Assembly (NCBI GenBank): GCA_937892155.1
Contig: CALAUG010000045.1
Location: 9,088 to 73,087 of the forward strand
Origin: an uncultured Bacteroidales bacterium
GTDB taxonomy: Bacteria; Bacteroidota; Bacteroidia; Bacteroidales; UBA1715
Length of the DNA: 64,000 nucleotides
Reading direction: 5' to 3'
Part shown: positions 18,449-26,545 of the stretch, piece by piece
Numbering within the stretch: position 1 is the first letter of the stretch
Layout: every line of letters starts with the position of its first letter
Notes under the pieces: model-generated
What the model was told of the DNA's origin: nothing
The model's input: the letters and a program-made list of their open reading frames with translations, nothing else
Databases searched by the model: none
Made by a program: the position numbers and the translations under genes

Positions 18449-18805
18449 TTATTTCAAACTATCGGAAAAGCGTTTGTATTCTTCGTTTCGTGGCGAAAGT
18501 TTTAACGCTTTTTTTATGTTTTCCCCAGCTTCACTTTTGTTATTTTTTTGCAACGAAAGTTTCGCAAGTTCGTAATACACCGCATCGCTTTGTTTCAACT
18601 TTAAACAGTCGAAATACAAAGTTGTGGCTTGTTCTACATTTCCACGATTTTTTTCGAGATTCGCCTGAACAAACAGTTTTTCAAATTCTATTGATTTCTT
18701 GTCGTATTTCAAAGAATCATCAAAGTTTTTCAGTTTTTGAGAATAAGAACTCAACGAAATGCCTAATATCAAGAATATGAATATTTTACAATATCTGAAA
18801 ATCAT
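18449..18805 (-). CDS. small exported TPR protein
   Basis: 118 residues. ATG 18805 gives MIFRYCKIFIFLILGISLSSYSQ, a signal peptide. Two or so tetratricopeptide-like helices follow (EKNRGNVEQATTLYFDCLKL; AKLSLQKNNKSEAGENIKKALKLSP). First gene of the envelope operon; a minus-strand box complementary to CAAAAGTA lies at 18824-18831, so the operon probably has its own promoter just downstream of the accessory block. Confidence 0.7.
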   Translation of the reverse strand: MIFRYCKIFIFLILGISLSSYSQKLKNFDDSLKYDKKSIEFEKLFVQANLEKNRGNVEQATTLYFDCLKLKQSDAVYYELAKLSLQKNNKSEAGENIKKALKLSPRNEEYKRFSDSLK

Positions 18806-18823
18806 ACAATTTTTATTACAATG

Positions 18824-18831
18824 CAAAAGTA
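18824..18831 (-). promoter_or_regulatory. -7 box for the TPR-DUF4292-EnvC operon
   Basis: Plus-strand CAAAAGTA reads TACTTTTG on the minus strand, 19 bases before the TPR gene. No clear -33 element. Confidence 0.4.
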
Positions 18832-18858
18832 ATCAATTTTAATAAAACTCACATTTAC

Positions 18859-18888
18859 AAAAAAAGCGAAACCATTGCTGATTTCGCT
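18859..18888 (-). terminator. terminator of the 438-residue gene (repeat copy 1)
   Basis: Stem AGCGAAA / TTTCGCT with loop CCATTGCTGA; on the minus strand it is followed by seven Ts. The 24-base core at 18865-18888 is identical to that at 20297-20320. Confidence 0.75.
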
Positions 18889-18934
18889 CTTACATATTTA
18901 TGTATGCTCCTTTTTCGTGTATTATTAATCTTTA

Positions 18935-20251
18935 CTAAAATTCTTGTATTGCAGTCAAAACGCCGTTATCAAAATAAAGATATTTACCATAATTGTAAAC
19001 CCATTGTTCATGTTTTAAGTTTTTGACAATCATAGTATTAACATACAAAGGATTTCCCCATGCTTCTATACACATGTCTTTATTCATACCTATGCTAACT
19101 TGTCCATTATTGATAAGGGTTCCTATTTTAACACCATATTTTGATAAAACGTATTTCTCATGTTTCAATTTATTTTCTTTCTCTATTCTTTCTCTTTCTT
19201 GTTCTTCTGCAATTCGTTGTTCTTCTGCTTTTTTCTTTTCAGCTTCTAAAAACAAATATTTACCTTCTTCCATGAAAAATTTTTCATTGTCAAAATACTC
19301 AAATTCTAATGTAATTTCGTGATTATCTTTTTTAAGAAAATAATAAGGATGAATGTAACGATATTCTTTAGAATTTACAAATGTAACGTCGCTACAGGTC
19401 CATTTGTCGCCGACATGAATATCTATCAACTCTCCAGTATTTACGTCAATTTTTTGGGGGATATCTTTCATACAGATAAATGATTTATTAATTAGCTGTT
19501 GCTGTTTTTCGAAATAGGGAACTAAAAACATATAACTGAAAAATGCATCTCTGGAATCTAGATAATTAGATTCCGTATTCCAATATAAGGTATCTCCAGT
19601 AGTATCATTTTTAAGTAATATGCGCAGCTTGTAATAGTTCTGATTTGTCTCAAAATTTTCACAAGAATAATATTTATCCCCTTTCTTGAATTCAAAATTC
19701 AGAATTGTAAAATAATGTCCGCTTATAGAATCTGGATTTGTGTAAAATTTTATATCTTCAGCATCAGCATAATAATATTTTCTGTTTTCAGTAGGATATA
19801 TAGGATATAATATATCGGTCTCTGTGATGAATTTTTGTTCATACTCATCTACAAGTTTATGATATGATGCAAGTGCCGTTTTATTTAATTTTGTTGTGTC
19901 TGGGAAAAATTGTTTACAAAGCCATTTTGGATCTGCTTCATAATAAGATAAATGAGGAATAGTTACTACAGAAGATTCTCTTGCAGAAAAAAAAGATCCA
20001 TCGGGATATTCATAATATTTTTCTCTTTCGTTTTTGTATACATATTTTTTTGAATGAGGTAAACAATAAAGTTGATAACCAATATACTTTTTGTAATCGC
20101 ATATTTTTTCTTGTGCTTTTAAATTTGATAAGCTATCAAATTTTGCCGGTTTTCTAACCGCTGTCTCAACTATGTCTTCTCTAGTTGTAATTTGTGAATA
20201 TATTGTTGTTACCAAACAACAACTAAATATTAAACATATAAATTTTTTCAT
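18935..20251 (-). CDS. exported protein with BamE/SmpA-like C-terminus, unknown function
   Basis: 438 residues, signal peptide MKKFICLIFSCCLVTTIYSQ. I do not recognise the central part. About residues 335-370 form a charged helix (EKKKAEEQRIAEEQERER). The C-terminal 60 residues (VSIGMNKDMCIEAWGNP, then EQWVYNYGKYLYFDNG) look like a SmpA/OmlA-type domain, which is often fused to exported proteins. It is the downstream member of the accessory block and has the same kind of terminator as its neighbour. Confidence 0.6.
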   Translation of the reverse strand: MKKFICLIFSCCLVTTIYSQITTREDIVETAVRKPAKFDSLSNLKAQEKICDYKKYIGYQLYCLPHSKKYVYKNEREKYYEYPDGSFFSARESSVVTIPHLSYYEADPKWLCKQFFPDTTKLNKTALASYHKLVDEYEQKFITETDILYPIYPTENRKYYYADAEDIKFYTNPDSISGHYFTILNFEFKKGDKYYSCENFETNQNYYKLRILLKNDTTGDTLYWNTESNYLDSRDAFFSYMFLVPYFEKQQQLINKSFICMKDIPQKIDVNTGELIDIHVGDKWTCSDVTFVNSKEYRYIHPYYFLKKDNHEITLEFEYFDNEKFFMEEGKYLFLEAEKKKAEEQRIAEEQERERIEKENKLKHEKYVLSKYGVKIGTLINNGQVSIGMNKDMCIEAWGNPLYVNTMIVKNLKHEQWVYNYGKYLYFDNGVLTAIQEF

Positions 20252-20294
20252 TTTTGTTGTAGAATTTAAATAAATAGAATTGTAAACGTATTTT

Positions 20295-20322
20295 AAAGCG
20301 AAACCATTGCTGATTTCGCTTT
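20295..20322 (-). terminator. hairpin after the 190-residue gene (repeat copy 2)
   Basis: Stem AAAGCGAAA / TTTCGCTTT, loop CCATTGCTGA. It shares an identical 24-base core with the hairpin at 18865-18888. The T run on the minus strand is weaker here. Confidence 0.6.
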
Positions 20323-20342
20323 CGGAAAATTTATAGCCATCA

Positions 20343-20915
20343 TTAATGTTCCCATTCTAAATTTTCAACATTGAACCTAATAATTTGTCTACCTTCTTGG
20401 AAAAATGGAGCTTCGATTTTAAGTTCTTTAGCAGTTTTTATATTTGAAATAATTTTTTTAGTTGATTGTAGGAATATTAATCCTGAACTAACATCCTCAG
20501 GTTCTGAATAATAAACATTAAAAGGTTCTTTTTCATCAAATTTAAGTCTGACATATTCAGTCCCTAAACTACCTAAAAATTGACAAGAACTTCCTTGTAA
20601 CATAATGTCTGTTCTTCCATTACTTTGATATCTAAGAGTTAATGTGAAATCACTGCTGCCATAAGGAAACTCAAATTTAAGTTCATTAAGAGAAGTATTA
20701 GATGCAAAATAATATTTTGTACCATCCATTTCATTTGAAGTTTGAGAATATTGCCAAGGAGATTTATTTTTTTCCTCGTTTTCTACATTAGCTGGAGAAC
20801 CATTATCATCTTTTTTTTTAGTTTCGCTATCATCAGGTAACAATATTCCAATAAAAATCAAAACTCCTAATGTTATTAAAAAATATTTTAAGCATCCTTT
20901 TTTTGTTATTTCCAT
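20343..20915 (-). CDS. membrane-anchored protein of unknown function
   Basis: 190 residues. One N-terminal transmembrane segment (about 10-27, YFLITLGVLIFIGILLP), a short acidic linker, then a soluble domain starting SPWQYSQTSNEMDGTKYYFA, with SDFTLTLRYQSNGRTDIML and VRLKFDEKEPF. This soluble domain recurs in small bacterial and phage-related proteins of unknown role as I remember them. It is second in the accessory block; the start is 5' of a structured region. Confidence 0.55.
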   Translation of the reverse strand: MEITKKGCLKYFLITLGVLIFIGILLPDDSETKKKDDNGSPANVENEEKNKSPWQYSQTSNEMDGTKYYFASNTSLNELKFEFPYGSSDFTLTLRYQSNGRTDIMLQGSSCQFLGSLGTEYVRLKFDEKEPFNVYYSEPEDVSSGLIFLQSTKKIISNIKTAKELKIEAPFFQEGRQIIRFNVENLEWEH

Positions 20916-20949
20916 AGTAATTCTTTTTTATAATGCCTACTTCTTTTTC

Positions 20950-21164
20950 CCGACTTTCGGCATGCGTCGGAGTACCAAGGTGTTCTTCAATACACACATA
21001 AAAAAAGCGCAGTACAAATTGTATCTCGCTCTTGAAGGCGTTTGGCATGCCCTAACCAACAAAATAACAATTATGTCCACGCTTAGTGAACACTTACTTG
21101 TTATTCTTTCTGGTTGTATGGTCGCCAAACTTTTCAAGAGAAAGAATAAAGCAAATGCTTTTTT
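20950..21164 (+). ncRNA. probable structured RNA, family not identified
   Basis: No protein-coding gene was accepted in this gap of about 300 bases; it can fold extensively. CCGAC/GTCGG (20950-20970); GTGT/ACAC (20980-20995); AGCG/CGCT (21006-21030); a long helix pairing 21029-21046 with 21124-21140 (17 pairs, one bulged C); inside it TAACCA/TGGTTG (21053-21058 with 21111-21116), AATAACAA/TTGTTATT (21063-21070 with 21098-21105) and an apical GTCCAC/GTGAAC stem. A small hairpin with six Ts ends it at 21149-21164. G-U pairs in the long helix fit the plus strand better; the minus strand also has a terminator-like stem before a T run. Confidence 0.45.
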
Positions 21165-21220
21165 CTATTAAAATGTGCGTACAACTACGCGTTTACTTCA
21201 TAGGCAAATTTTTTAATTGT

Positions 21221-22024
21221 TTATACTGTTTCAACCATTAAATCTTTTCTACCAATCAAACTGAAAATTGTTATTTGATTGTCTTCATTTAGCAATCGCA
21301 GTGTACGAAGAATTTCGTTCAACGTGGAACCGCTTGTTGCTATATCGTCAATTATTAGAATATTTTGTTTCCGAATTGCTGCACAAAGTTGTTCGTCTGT
21401 TTCGTTTTTAAAACGCAGGAAATGTTGCATATATGGTCTAAAACGACTCTTTTTAACGTCCTTTGCAATAGTAAAATAATCCTTCTTATGAATTAAGTCC
21501 ATCATATTTTCAATGGATTTTTTTACTTCCTGCTTTTGTGTTTCGGTATAACGAGCTCTGCCATCTTCCAATGTATCGTTAAGATATTGTTTCTCGTATG
21601 CGTCAATATCAAATGAAATGCTTTCTGGAATTGACTTTACCAATTCTAAATACTGAAGCGAAGGTTGCGAAAAACGATAAATATATCGCAACATATATTG
21701 GTTTACTTTGCTTGACGATTCTGGCATTATAACCAAGTCGTAATCATAAAGATTGATTTTTGTGTGAAGATTATTTATAGCCTTTTGTATGAACTTGGTT
21801 AAATTTTCATTGTCAACAATAGAATCTGAAAATTTCACATATTTAATGAACTGACTTCTGACACTGCCACTAACTTGATTCGAAAATTCATATCCATAAT
21901 AAAAACATTTTCCAAATGCTTCTACTTGATAACCATTGCCCGTTAAGTGTATGACATCGCTAACGCCATCGTGTTCAAAATCAAACACAAAGCAATTATT
22001 TTCTATGTCAAAAGTTACACCCAT
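21221..22024 (-). CDS. phosphoribosyltransferase-domain protein
   Basis: 267 residues. The C-terminal third carries the PRPP-binding signature ILIIDDIATSGSTLNEILRT (about 225-244) of type I phosphoribosyltransferases. The 120 residues before it include LVIMPESSSKVNQ, where such folds place their first Rossmann strand, and a long helical insert (EDGRARYTETQKQEVKKSIE). The N-terminal 90 residues match nothing I know. It follows the nucleotidyltransferase by 2 bases and is probably cotranscribed with it. The substrate is unknown; ComF-like, nucleotide-salvage or defence-associated roles are all possible. Confidence 0.6.
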   Translation of the reverse strand: MGVTFDIENNCFVFDFEHDGVSDVIHLTGNGYQVEAFGKCFYYGYEFSNQVSGSVRSQFIKYVKFSDSIVDNENLTKFIQKAINNLHTKINLYDYDLVIMPESSSKVNQYMLRYIYRFSQPSLQYLELVKSIPESISFDIDAYEKQYLNDTLEDGRARYTETQKQEVKKSIENMMDLIHKKDYFTIAKDVKKSRFRPYMQHFLRFKNETDEQLCAAIRKQNILIIDDIATSGSTLNEILRTLRLLNEDNQITIFSLIGRKDLMVETV

Positions 22025-22026
22025 TT

Positions 22027-23022
22027 TTATAATTCATTATAATCACCAACACTCAATTCATCGGCGGATTTTTTCATTTTTACTGAATTTCCAACCATTG
22101 AATTTGTAATATTAACGTGTTGCAATGTACTGTTAGTCTGAATTATTGAATTTGAAACTACAGAATTTGAAATTTTTGTTCCAGCACCAACCGAAACATA
22201 CGGTCCAACTACAGAATTTTCAATTTCAACATCGTCGGCAATGCAGCAAGGCTCTATAATTGTAGCATTTTTACAAGTTGCCGTTTTTGAAACCTCGTTT
22301 CCGTAAGTTGCCAACAACCGTTGATTGGTATTTACGGTAGCATTTTTATTTCCACAATCCAACCATTCATTTACTTGACCAATATAGAATTTCACGCCTT
22401 TATTTTTCATATTTTCCAAAGCATCGGTCAACTGATATTCTGTGCCTCTAATTACATTATTATCAATCAAATACTGAAGTTCGGAACGTAAATTTCTTCC
22501 ATCTTTGAAATAATAAATTCCAATGATTGCCAAATCGGAAACAAAATCTTTTGGCTTTTCAACAAAATCGGTAATCATACCGTCGTTATTCAGTTTAACA
22601 ACGCCAAAAGCCGATGGATCTTCAACTTTTTGAACCCAAATAATCGAATCTTTTGAAGTATCAAGATTAAAATCGGCAATAAACAATGTGTCGGCAAAAG
22701 CAACAATCACATTTCCCGAAAGAGATGTTGATGCACACAAAATAGCGTGTGCAGTTCCTTTTGGTTCTTCCTGATAACAAATTTTTCCCTTAGCACCTAA
22801 TTTTGATGCAATATTCAACAACATTTGCTCAACATCTTTTCCAAAACTTGGATGAATGATAAACGCAATTTCTTCGATGTGCTGCATACACACACGAGAA
22901 ATATCTTCTACTAAACGTTGTACTATTGGTTTTCCTGCAACAGGAATTAATGGTTTTGGAATTGAAAGTGTATGAGGACGCATCCGTTTCCCCATACCAG
23001 CCATAGGGATAATTAATTTCAT
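22027..23022 (-). CDS. sugar-phosphate nucleotidyltransferase with hexapeptide-repeat tail
   Basis: 331 residues. The nucleotidyl-transfer signature PMAGMGKRMRPHT...PKPLIPVAGKP is at the N-terminus, and the metal-binding region VIVAFADTLF at about 107. After residue 240 come left-handed beta-helix repeats (CKNATIIEPCCIADDVEIENSV). It makes a nucleotide sugar from a sugar 1-phosphate and NTP for glycan synthesis; whether GDP-, dTDP- or UDP-linked is not readable. It lies downstream of dut, as I recall for other Bacteroidales. Confidence 0.8.
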   Translation of the reverse strand: MKLIIPMAGMGKRMRPHTLSIPKPLIPVAGKPIVQRLVEDISRVCMQHIEEIAFIIHPSFGKDVEQMLLNIASKLGAKGKICYQEEPKGTAHAILCASTSLSGNVIVAFADTLFIADFNLDTSKDSIIWVQKVEDPSAFGVVKLNNDGMITDFVEKPKDFVSDLAIIGIYYFKDGRNLRSELQYLIDNNVIRGTEYQLTDALENMKNKGVKFYIGQVNEWLDCGNKNATVNTNQRLLATYGNEVSKTATCKNATIIEPCCIADDVEIENSVVGPYVSVGAGTKISNSVVSNSIIQTNSTLQHVNITNSMVGNSVKMKKSADELSVGDYNEL

Positions 23023-23038
23023 TTTACAACTCTTATCT

Positions 23039-23066
23039 CTTAATTCTTAACTCTTAATTCTTAACT
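23039..23066. repeat. tandem 14-base repeat between dut and the nucleotidyltransferase
   Basis: CTTAATTCTTAACT occurs twice back to back (23039-23052, 23053-23066). The shorter motif TTCTTAATTCTTAA also occurs between panB and mltG near 30352-30365. Confidence 0.7.
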
Positions 23067-23500
23067 TACTTCACTCCCGTGTGGCCGAATCCACCTTCGC
23101 CACGAACAGTTTCTGAAAGTTCTTCAACTTCAACAATTTCGGCTTTTGCATATTGTGCAATAACCATTTGACAAATTCTTTCGCCATCGTTTATAGTAAA
23201 CGGTTCCGTAGAAAGATTTACCAAAATGGCTTTAATTTCGCCGCGATAATCTGCATCAATAGTACCAGGAGAATTCAATACAGTGATACCAAATTTTGCT
23301 GCCAAACCACTTCTTGGACGAATTTGTGCTTCGTAACCTTCAGGCAATTCAATAAATAAGCCAGTAGGAACAATAGCTCTTTCCATAGGTTTCAGTACAA
23401 CAGGATTATCTAAATTTGCACGCAAATCCATTCCCGCAGAATATTCTGTAGAATACGCAGGCAACTGATGTTTCGATTTGTTTACGATTTTTAATTTCAT
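23066..23500 (-). CDS. dut: dUTP diphosphatase
   Basis: Cleaves dUTP to dUMP and pyrophosphate. 144 residues, trimeric dUTPase type. Motif 1 is AGMDLRAN; motif 2 is RPRSGLA; motif 3 is GTIDADYRGEI; motif 4 is ERICQMVIAQ; the C-terminal motif 5 is RGEGGFGHTG. All are intact. First gene of a minus-strand run to the left, bordering the AT-rich intergenic region. Confidence 0.97.
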   Translation of the reverse strand: MKLKIVNKSKHQLPAYSTEYSAGMDLRANLDNPVVLKPMERAIVPTGLFIELPEGYEAQIRPRSGLAAKFGITVLNSPGTIDADYRGEIKAILVNLSTEPFTINDGERICQMVIAQYAKAEIVEVEELSETVRGEGGFGHTGVK

Positions 23501-24204
23501 TGTTCGATAATTTTTTGTGAAGGTACTATTTTAATTAATAGCTAAACATTGAAATTCAATTTTTATAATTAAAAAATTACAAACAAGGCCAATCATCACT
23601 AAAGTATCAATATATTTTTCTTATTTATTTTTAATTAATTTTCTTGATACTGATTATATGTTGTGAATTGGTTGTAAAAATTAATTCGGAAAGTTTGTTT
23701 TCAACAGATATTGAATTTTAGTAACAAATATCAACACGTTTTAAAAGTATTAAATTATTGAGTTTCAATATTATTTAAGGTTTATTAACAATTACTCGAT
23801 TATGCAGTTTAACAAGTAATTGTTTATTTTTTTTTGCTTTTCTTTTTGTTGGTTTTACTGTTGAAAATTGGTAATCTGAATGAAAAACTTTTTTTGCTGT
23901 TTTAAAAAACTTGTATACCACTGTAAGATTTTTTATTTCCAAAAAAGTTTGATTGATTTTATCACTATAAATATTCACTAAATAGTTAGTGTTTTTAACA
24001 GATATTAACACATTGGTGAACAGACATATATTTTTTTCACTAAGTTTTTTTCCTTGTATACAATCTTTTTTTGTGTTTATGGTGTGAGTGTTGTGTTAAA
24101 TTCGTTATTCAATATTTACATTGCTCGTAATTTTATATATAGAGAATAAAAAAAAAAGTATTTTTGCCCTCGTTAGATGTTTGTTTCATTTGATTTTCAA
24201 CTAA
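23501..24204. other. 704-base AT-rich gene-free region, candidate replication origin
   Basis: No credible gene: the only frames here are low-complexity. Transcription diverges from it (dut to the left, ybeY-mnmG to the right). Seven TNAACA words occur between 23701 and 24022, including two near-identical segments, GTTTTCAACAGATATT (23697-23712) and GTTTTTAACAGATATT (23991-24006). I see no exact TTATCCACA DnaA box. Three parS-like sites lie 2.3-3.1 kb to the right, and G/C balance on the plus strand differs on the two sides. TATTTTTG at 24159-24166 is a possible -7 box for ybeY. Confidence 0.4.
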
Positions 24205-24624
24205 ATGCAAATAAATTTTTTTCAGGAAGACGCTAAATTTCCTTCTGGATTGCGTAGAACAATGTTTCGTTCAGTAGCTCAAGTAATTGTGCAAAACGAA
24301 TCGAAGAAAAAGATAGATTACATCAATTTCATTGCTTGTTCCGATAATTACCTGCTTGGAATCAACCAGGATTATTTGAAGCACGATTATTATACCGATG
24401 TAATTACGTTCGATTATTCTGAGACCGAAATTGCGTCTGATGTATTTATGAGCATTGATAGAATTGAAGACAATGCGAAACAGAATAAAGTATCTAAATT
24501 GAATGAATGTTATAGAATTTTAATTCATGGTGTTCTTCATTTAGTTGGATATAAAGACAAAACGCCTGAAGATAAGGCAGTTATGACTCAAAAAGAGGAT
24601 TATTATTTGAGTTTGGTAGGTTAG
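24205..24624 (+). CDS. ybeY: endoribonuclease YbeY
   Basis: Metal-dependent RNase for rRNA 3' maturation and ribosome quality control. 139 residues. The zinc motif is ILIHGVLHLVGYKDKTPED; the third ligand His of the enterobacterial HGxLHLxGYDH form is replaced by KD, which I believe is usual in Bacteroidetes. NQDYLKHDYYTDVITFDYSE matches the conserved centre. It lies 4 bases before mnmG. Confidence 0.93.
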   Translation: MQINFFQEDAKFPSGLRRTMFRSVAQVIVQNESKKKIDYINFIACSDNYLLGINQDYLKHDYYTDVITFDYSETEIASDVFMSIDRIEDNAKQNKVSKLNECYRILIHGVLHLVGYKDKTPEDKAVMTQKEDYYLSLVG

Positions 24625-24628
24625 GACT

Positions 24629-26494
24629 ATGTTACAAGAATATGATGTAATTGTTGTTGGTGCTGGACATGCAGGCTGTGAAGCTGCTGCCGCTGCTGCT
24701 CGTTTGGGTTCACAAACATTGTTGATTACAATGGATATGACTAAAATGGGAGCAATGTCGTGCAATCCAGCAGTTGGTGGAATTGCTAAAGGACAGATAG
24801 TGAGAGAAATAGATGCTCTTGGTGGTTCTATGGGAAAAATTACCGACGCGTCTTCCATTCAATTTAGAATGTTGAACAAGTCGAAAGGCCCTGCTATGTG
24901 GAGTCCACGTTCACAGGCCGATAGAACATTGTTCATTAAAAATTGGCGCGAGGAATTGGAATCAATTCCTAATCTTGATTTTTGGCAAGATGCTGTAAGT
25001 GAATTGATTATAGATAAAGATACGGTAGTTGGCGTAAAAACTATTTGGGGAATTTCCATCAAAGCAAAATCGGTTGTTTTAACTAATGGTACATTCCTTA
25101 ATGGTTTGATGCATATTGGTCGTTCGCAGGTCGAAGGTGGTAGAATAGGGGAGTTGCCTTCGTACAAATTGTCTGATCAAATTCGAGATTTTGGTTTCGA
25201 AGTTGGTCGAATGAAAACGGGAACTCCTGCAAGAATTGATGGACGTACAATAGATTTCTCGAAATGTAAGGAACAGAAAGGTGACGACGAAATAGGACAT
25301 TTTTCTTTTATGCCGCGAACAAAACCACTGTTGCCTCAACTAAGCTGTTGGATGACATATACGAATCCACAAGTTCACGAGGTACTTCATTCTGGTTTTG
25401 CGGATTCTCCACTTTATAATGGAACAATTAAAAGTATTGGCCCTCGATATTGTCCAAGTATAGAAACAAAATTGGTGACGTTTGCCGACAAAGACAAACA
25501 TCAACTTTTTCTTGAACCGGAAGGCATCAATACGTGCGAATATTATTTGAACGGATTTTCTTCATCATTGCCGGCTGATGTTCAGTATAAAGCAATGAAA
25601 TTGTTGCCAGGTTTGGAAAATTGTAAAATTTTCCGTCCGGGTTATGCTATAGAATACGATTTCTTTATGCCAACACAGTTAACTGCTTCGTTGGAAACAA
25701 AAATGATTAAGAATTTGTTTTTCGCCGGTCAAATCAATGGAACAACTGGTTATGAAGAAGCTGGTGCGCAAGGTTTGATGGCGGGTATAAACGCGGCTTT
25801 GAAAGCTACCGAAAAAGATCCATTCATTCTTCATCGTGACGAAGCTTACATTGGTGTTCTTATAGACGATTTAATTACGAAAGGAGTGAACGAACCTTAT
25901 CGTATGTTTACTTCGCGTGCCGAATTTAGAATTTTGTTACGTCAAGATGATGCAGATTTTCGACTTACTCCTAAGGGAATTTCACTTGGTTTGGTTGATG
26001 ATGCTCGTAAGCGTGCCTTCGAAAATAAAATGTCGGCTACGGCAAAACTGAAAGATTATGTCTGCGAAAAAAAAATAACTATGGCTCAAGCAAATCCAAT
26101 TTTGGAATCACTTGGAAGTAAACCATTGCAGGAATCTGTCAAGTTGAATAATTTGATTGCTCGTCCAAATGTTTCGGTAAAAGATTTTAATCTTGACAAA
26201 AATAAATTCATAGAAACTGATGACGTTGAATGGGAAACTGTAATGGAATCGGTTGATATTGATATTAAATATTCAGGTTACATAGAAAAGGAACGTGCGA
26301 TAGCAGAAAAGATTTCTCGTCTTGATTACATCAAAATCAAAGATAAAATTCCATACGAGCAAATTGAATCATTGTCAACTGAAGCACGACAAAAACTGGT
26401 AAAAATTAATCCAGAAACAATCGGGCAAGCTTCTCGTATTAGTGGAATTTCGCCAGCAGATATTAACGTATTGCTTGTATATCTTGGAAGATAA
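24629..26494 (+). CDS. mnmG: tRNA uridine-5-carboxymethylaminomethyl enzyme MnmG (GidA)
   Basis: FAD-dependent enzyme that, with MnmE, modifies U34 of tRNAs reading NNA/NNG codons. 621 residues, full length. The FAD motif VVGAGHAGCEAAAAAARLG is at residues 8-26; CNPAVGGIAKG (about 46) and GTFLNGLMHIG follow; TGYEEAGAQGLMAG (about 370) is the second FAD segment; and EPYRMFTSRAEFRILLRQDNAD-like sequence precedes the helical C-terminal domain. gidA next to a non-coding AT-rich region is a classical origin neighbour in several phyla. Confidence 0.98.
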   Translation: MLQEYDVIVVGAGHAGCEAAAAAARLGSQTLLITMDMTKMGAMSCNPAVGGIAKGQIVREIDALGGSMGKITDASSIQFRMLNKSKGPAMWSPRSQADRTLFIKNWREELESIPNLDFWQDAVSELIIDKDTVVGVKTIWGISIKAKSVVLTNGTFLNGLMHIGRSQVEGGRIGELPSYKLSDQIRDFGFEVGRMKTGTPARIDGRTIDFSKCKEQKGDDEIGHFSFMPRTKPLLPQLSCWMTYTNPQVHEVLHSGFADSPLYNGTIKSIGPRYCPSIETKLVTFADKDKHQLFLEPEGINTCEYYLNGFSSSLPADVQYKAMKLLPGLENCKIFRPGYAIEYDFFMPTQLTASLETKMIKNLFFAGQINGTTGYEEAGAQGLMAGINAALKATEKDPFILHRDEAYIGVLIDDLITKGVNEPYRMFTSRAEFRILLRQDDADFRLTPKGISLGLVDDARKRAFENKMSATAKLKDYVCEKKITMAQANPILESLGSKPLQESVKLNNLIARPNVSVKDFNLDKNKFIETDDVEWETVMESVDIDIKYSGYIEKERAIAEKISRLDYIKIKDKIPYEQIESLSTEARQKLVKINPETIGQASRISGISPADINVLLVYLGR

Positions 26495-26495
26495 G

Positions 26496-26517
26496 GAAAC
26501 TTTCCACGTGGAACAAT
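26496..26517. promoter_or_regulatory. parS-like site 1
   Basis: Palindrome TTCCACGTGGAA at 26502-26513 within CTTTCCACGTGGAACA (two mismatches to TGTTCCACGTGGAACA). The surrounding 22 bases are identical to those at 26564-26585. It lies between mnmG and the M16 gene. Confidence 0.7.
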
Positions 26518-26545
26518 TTTATTATATGCGTTATTGAATTAAAAA

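Noticed and set aside
20937..21171. Small frames on both strands of the structured RNA region
   Set aside because: None has a recognised domain, they overlap each other on opposite strands, and stem pairing explains the sequence better.
23775..24011. 78-residue minus-strand frame in the AT-rich region
   Set aside because: Low-complexity Lys/Asn/Phe sequence with no family and no promoter; treated as non-coding.
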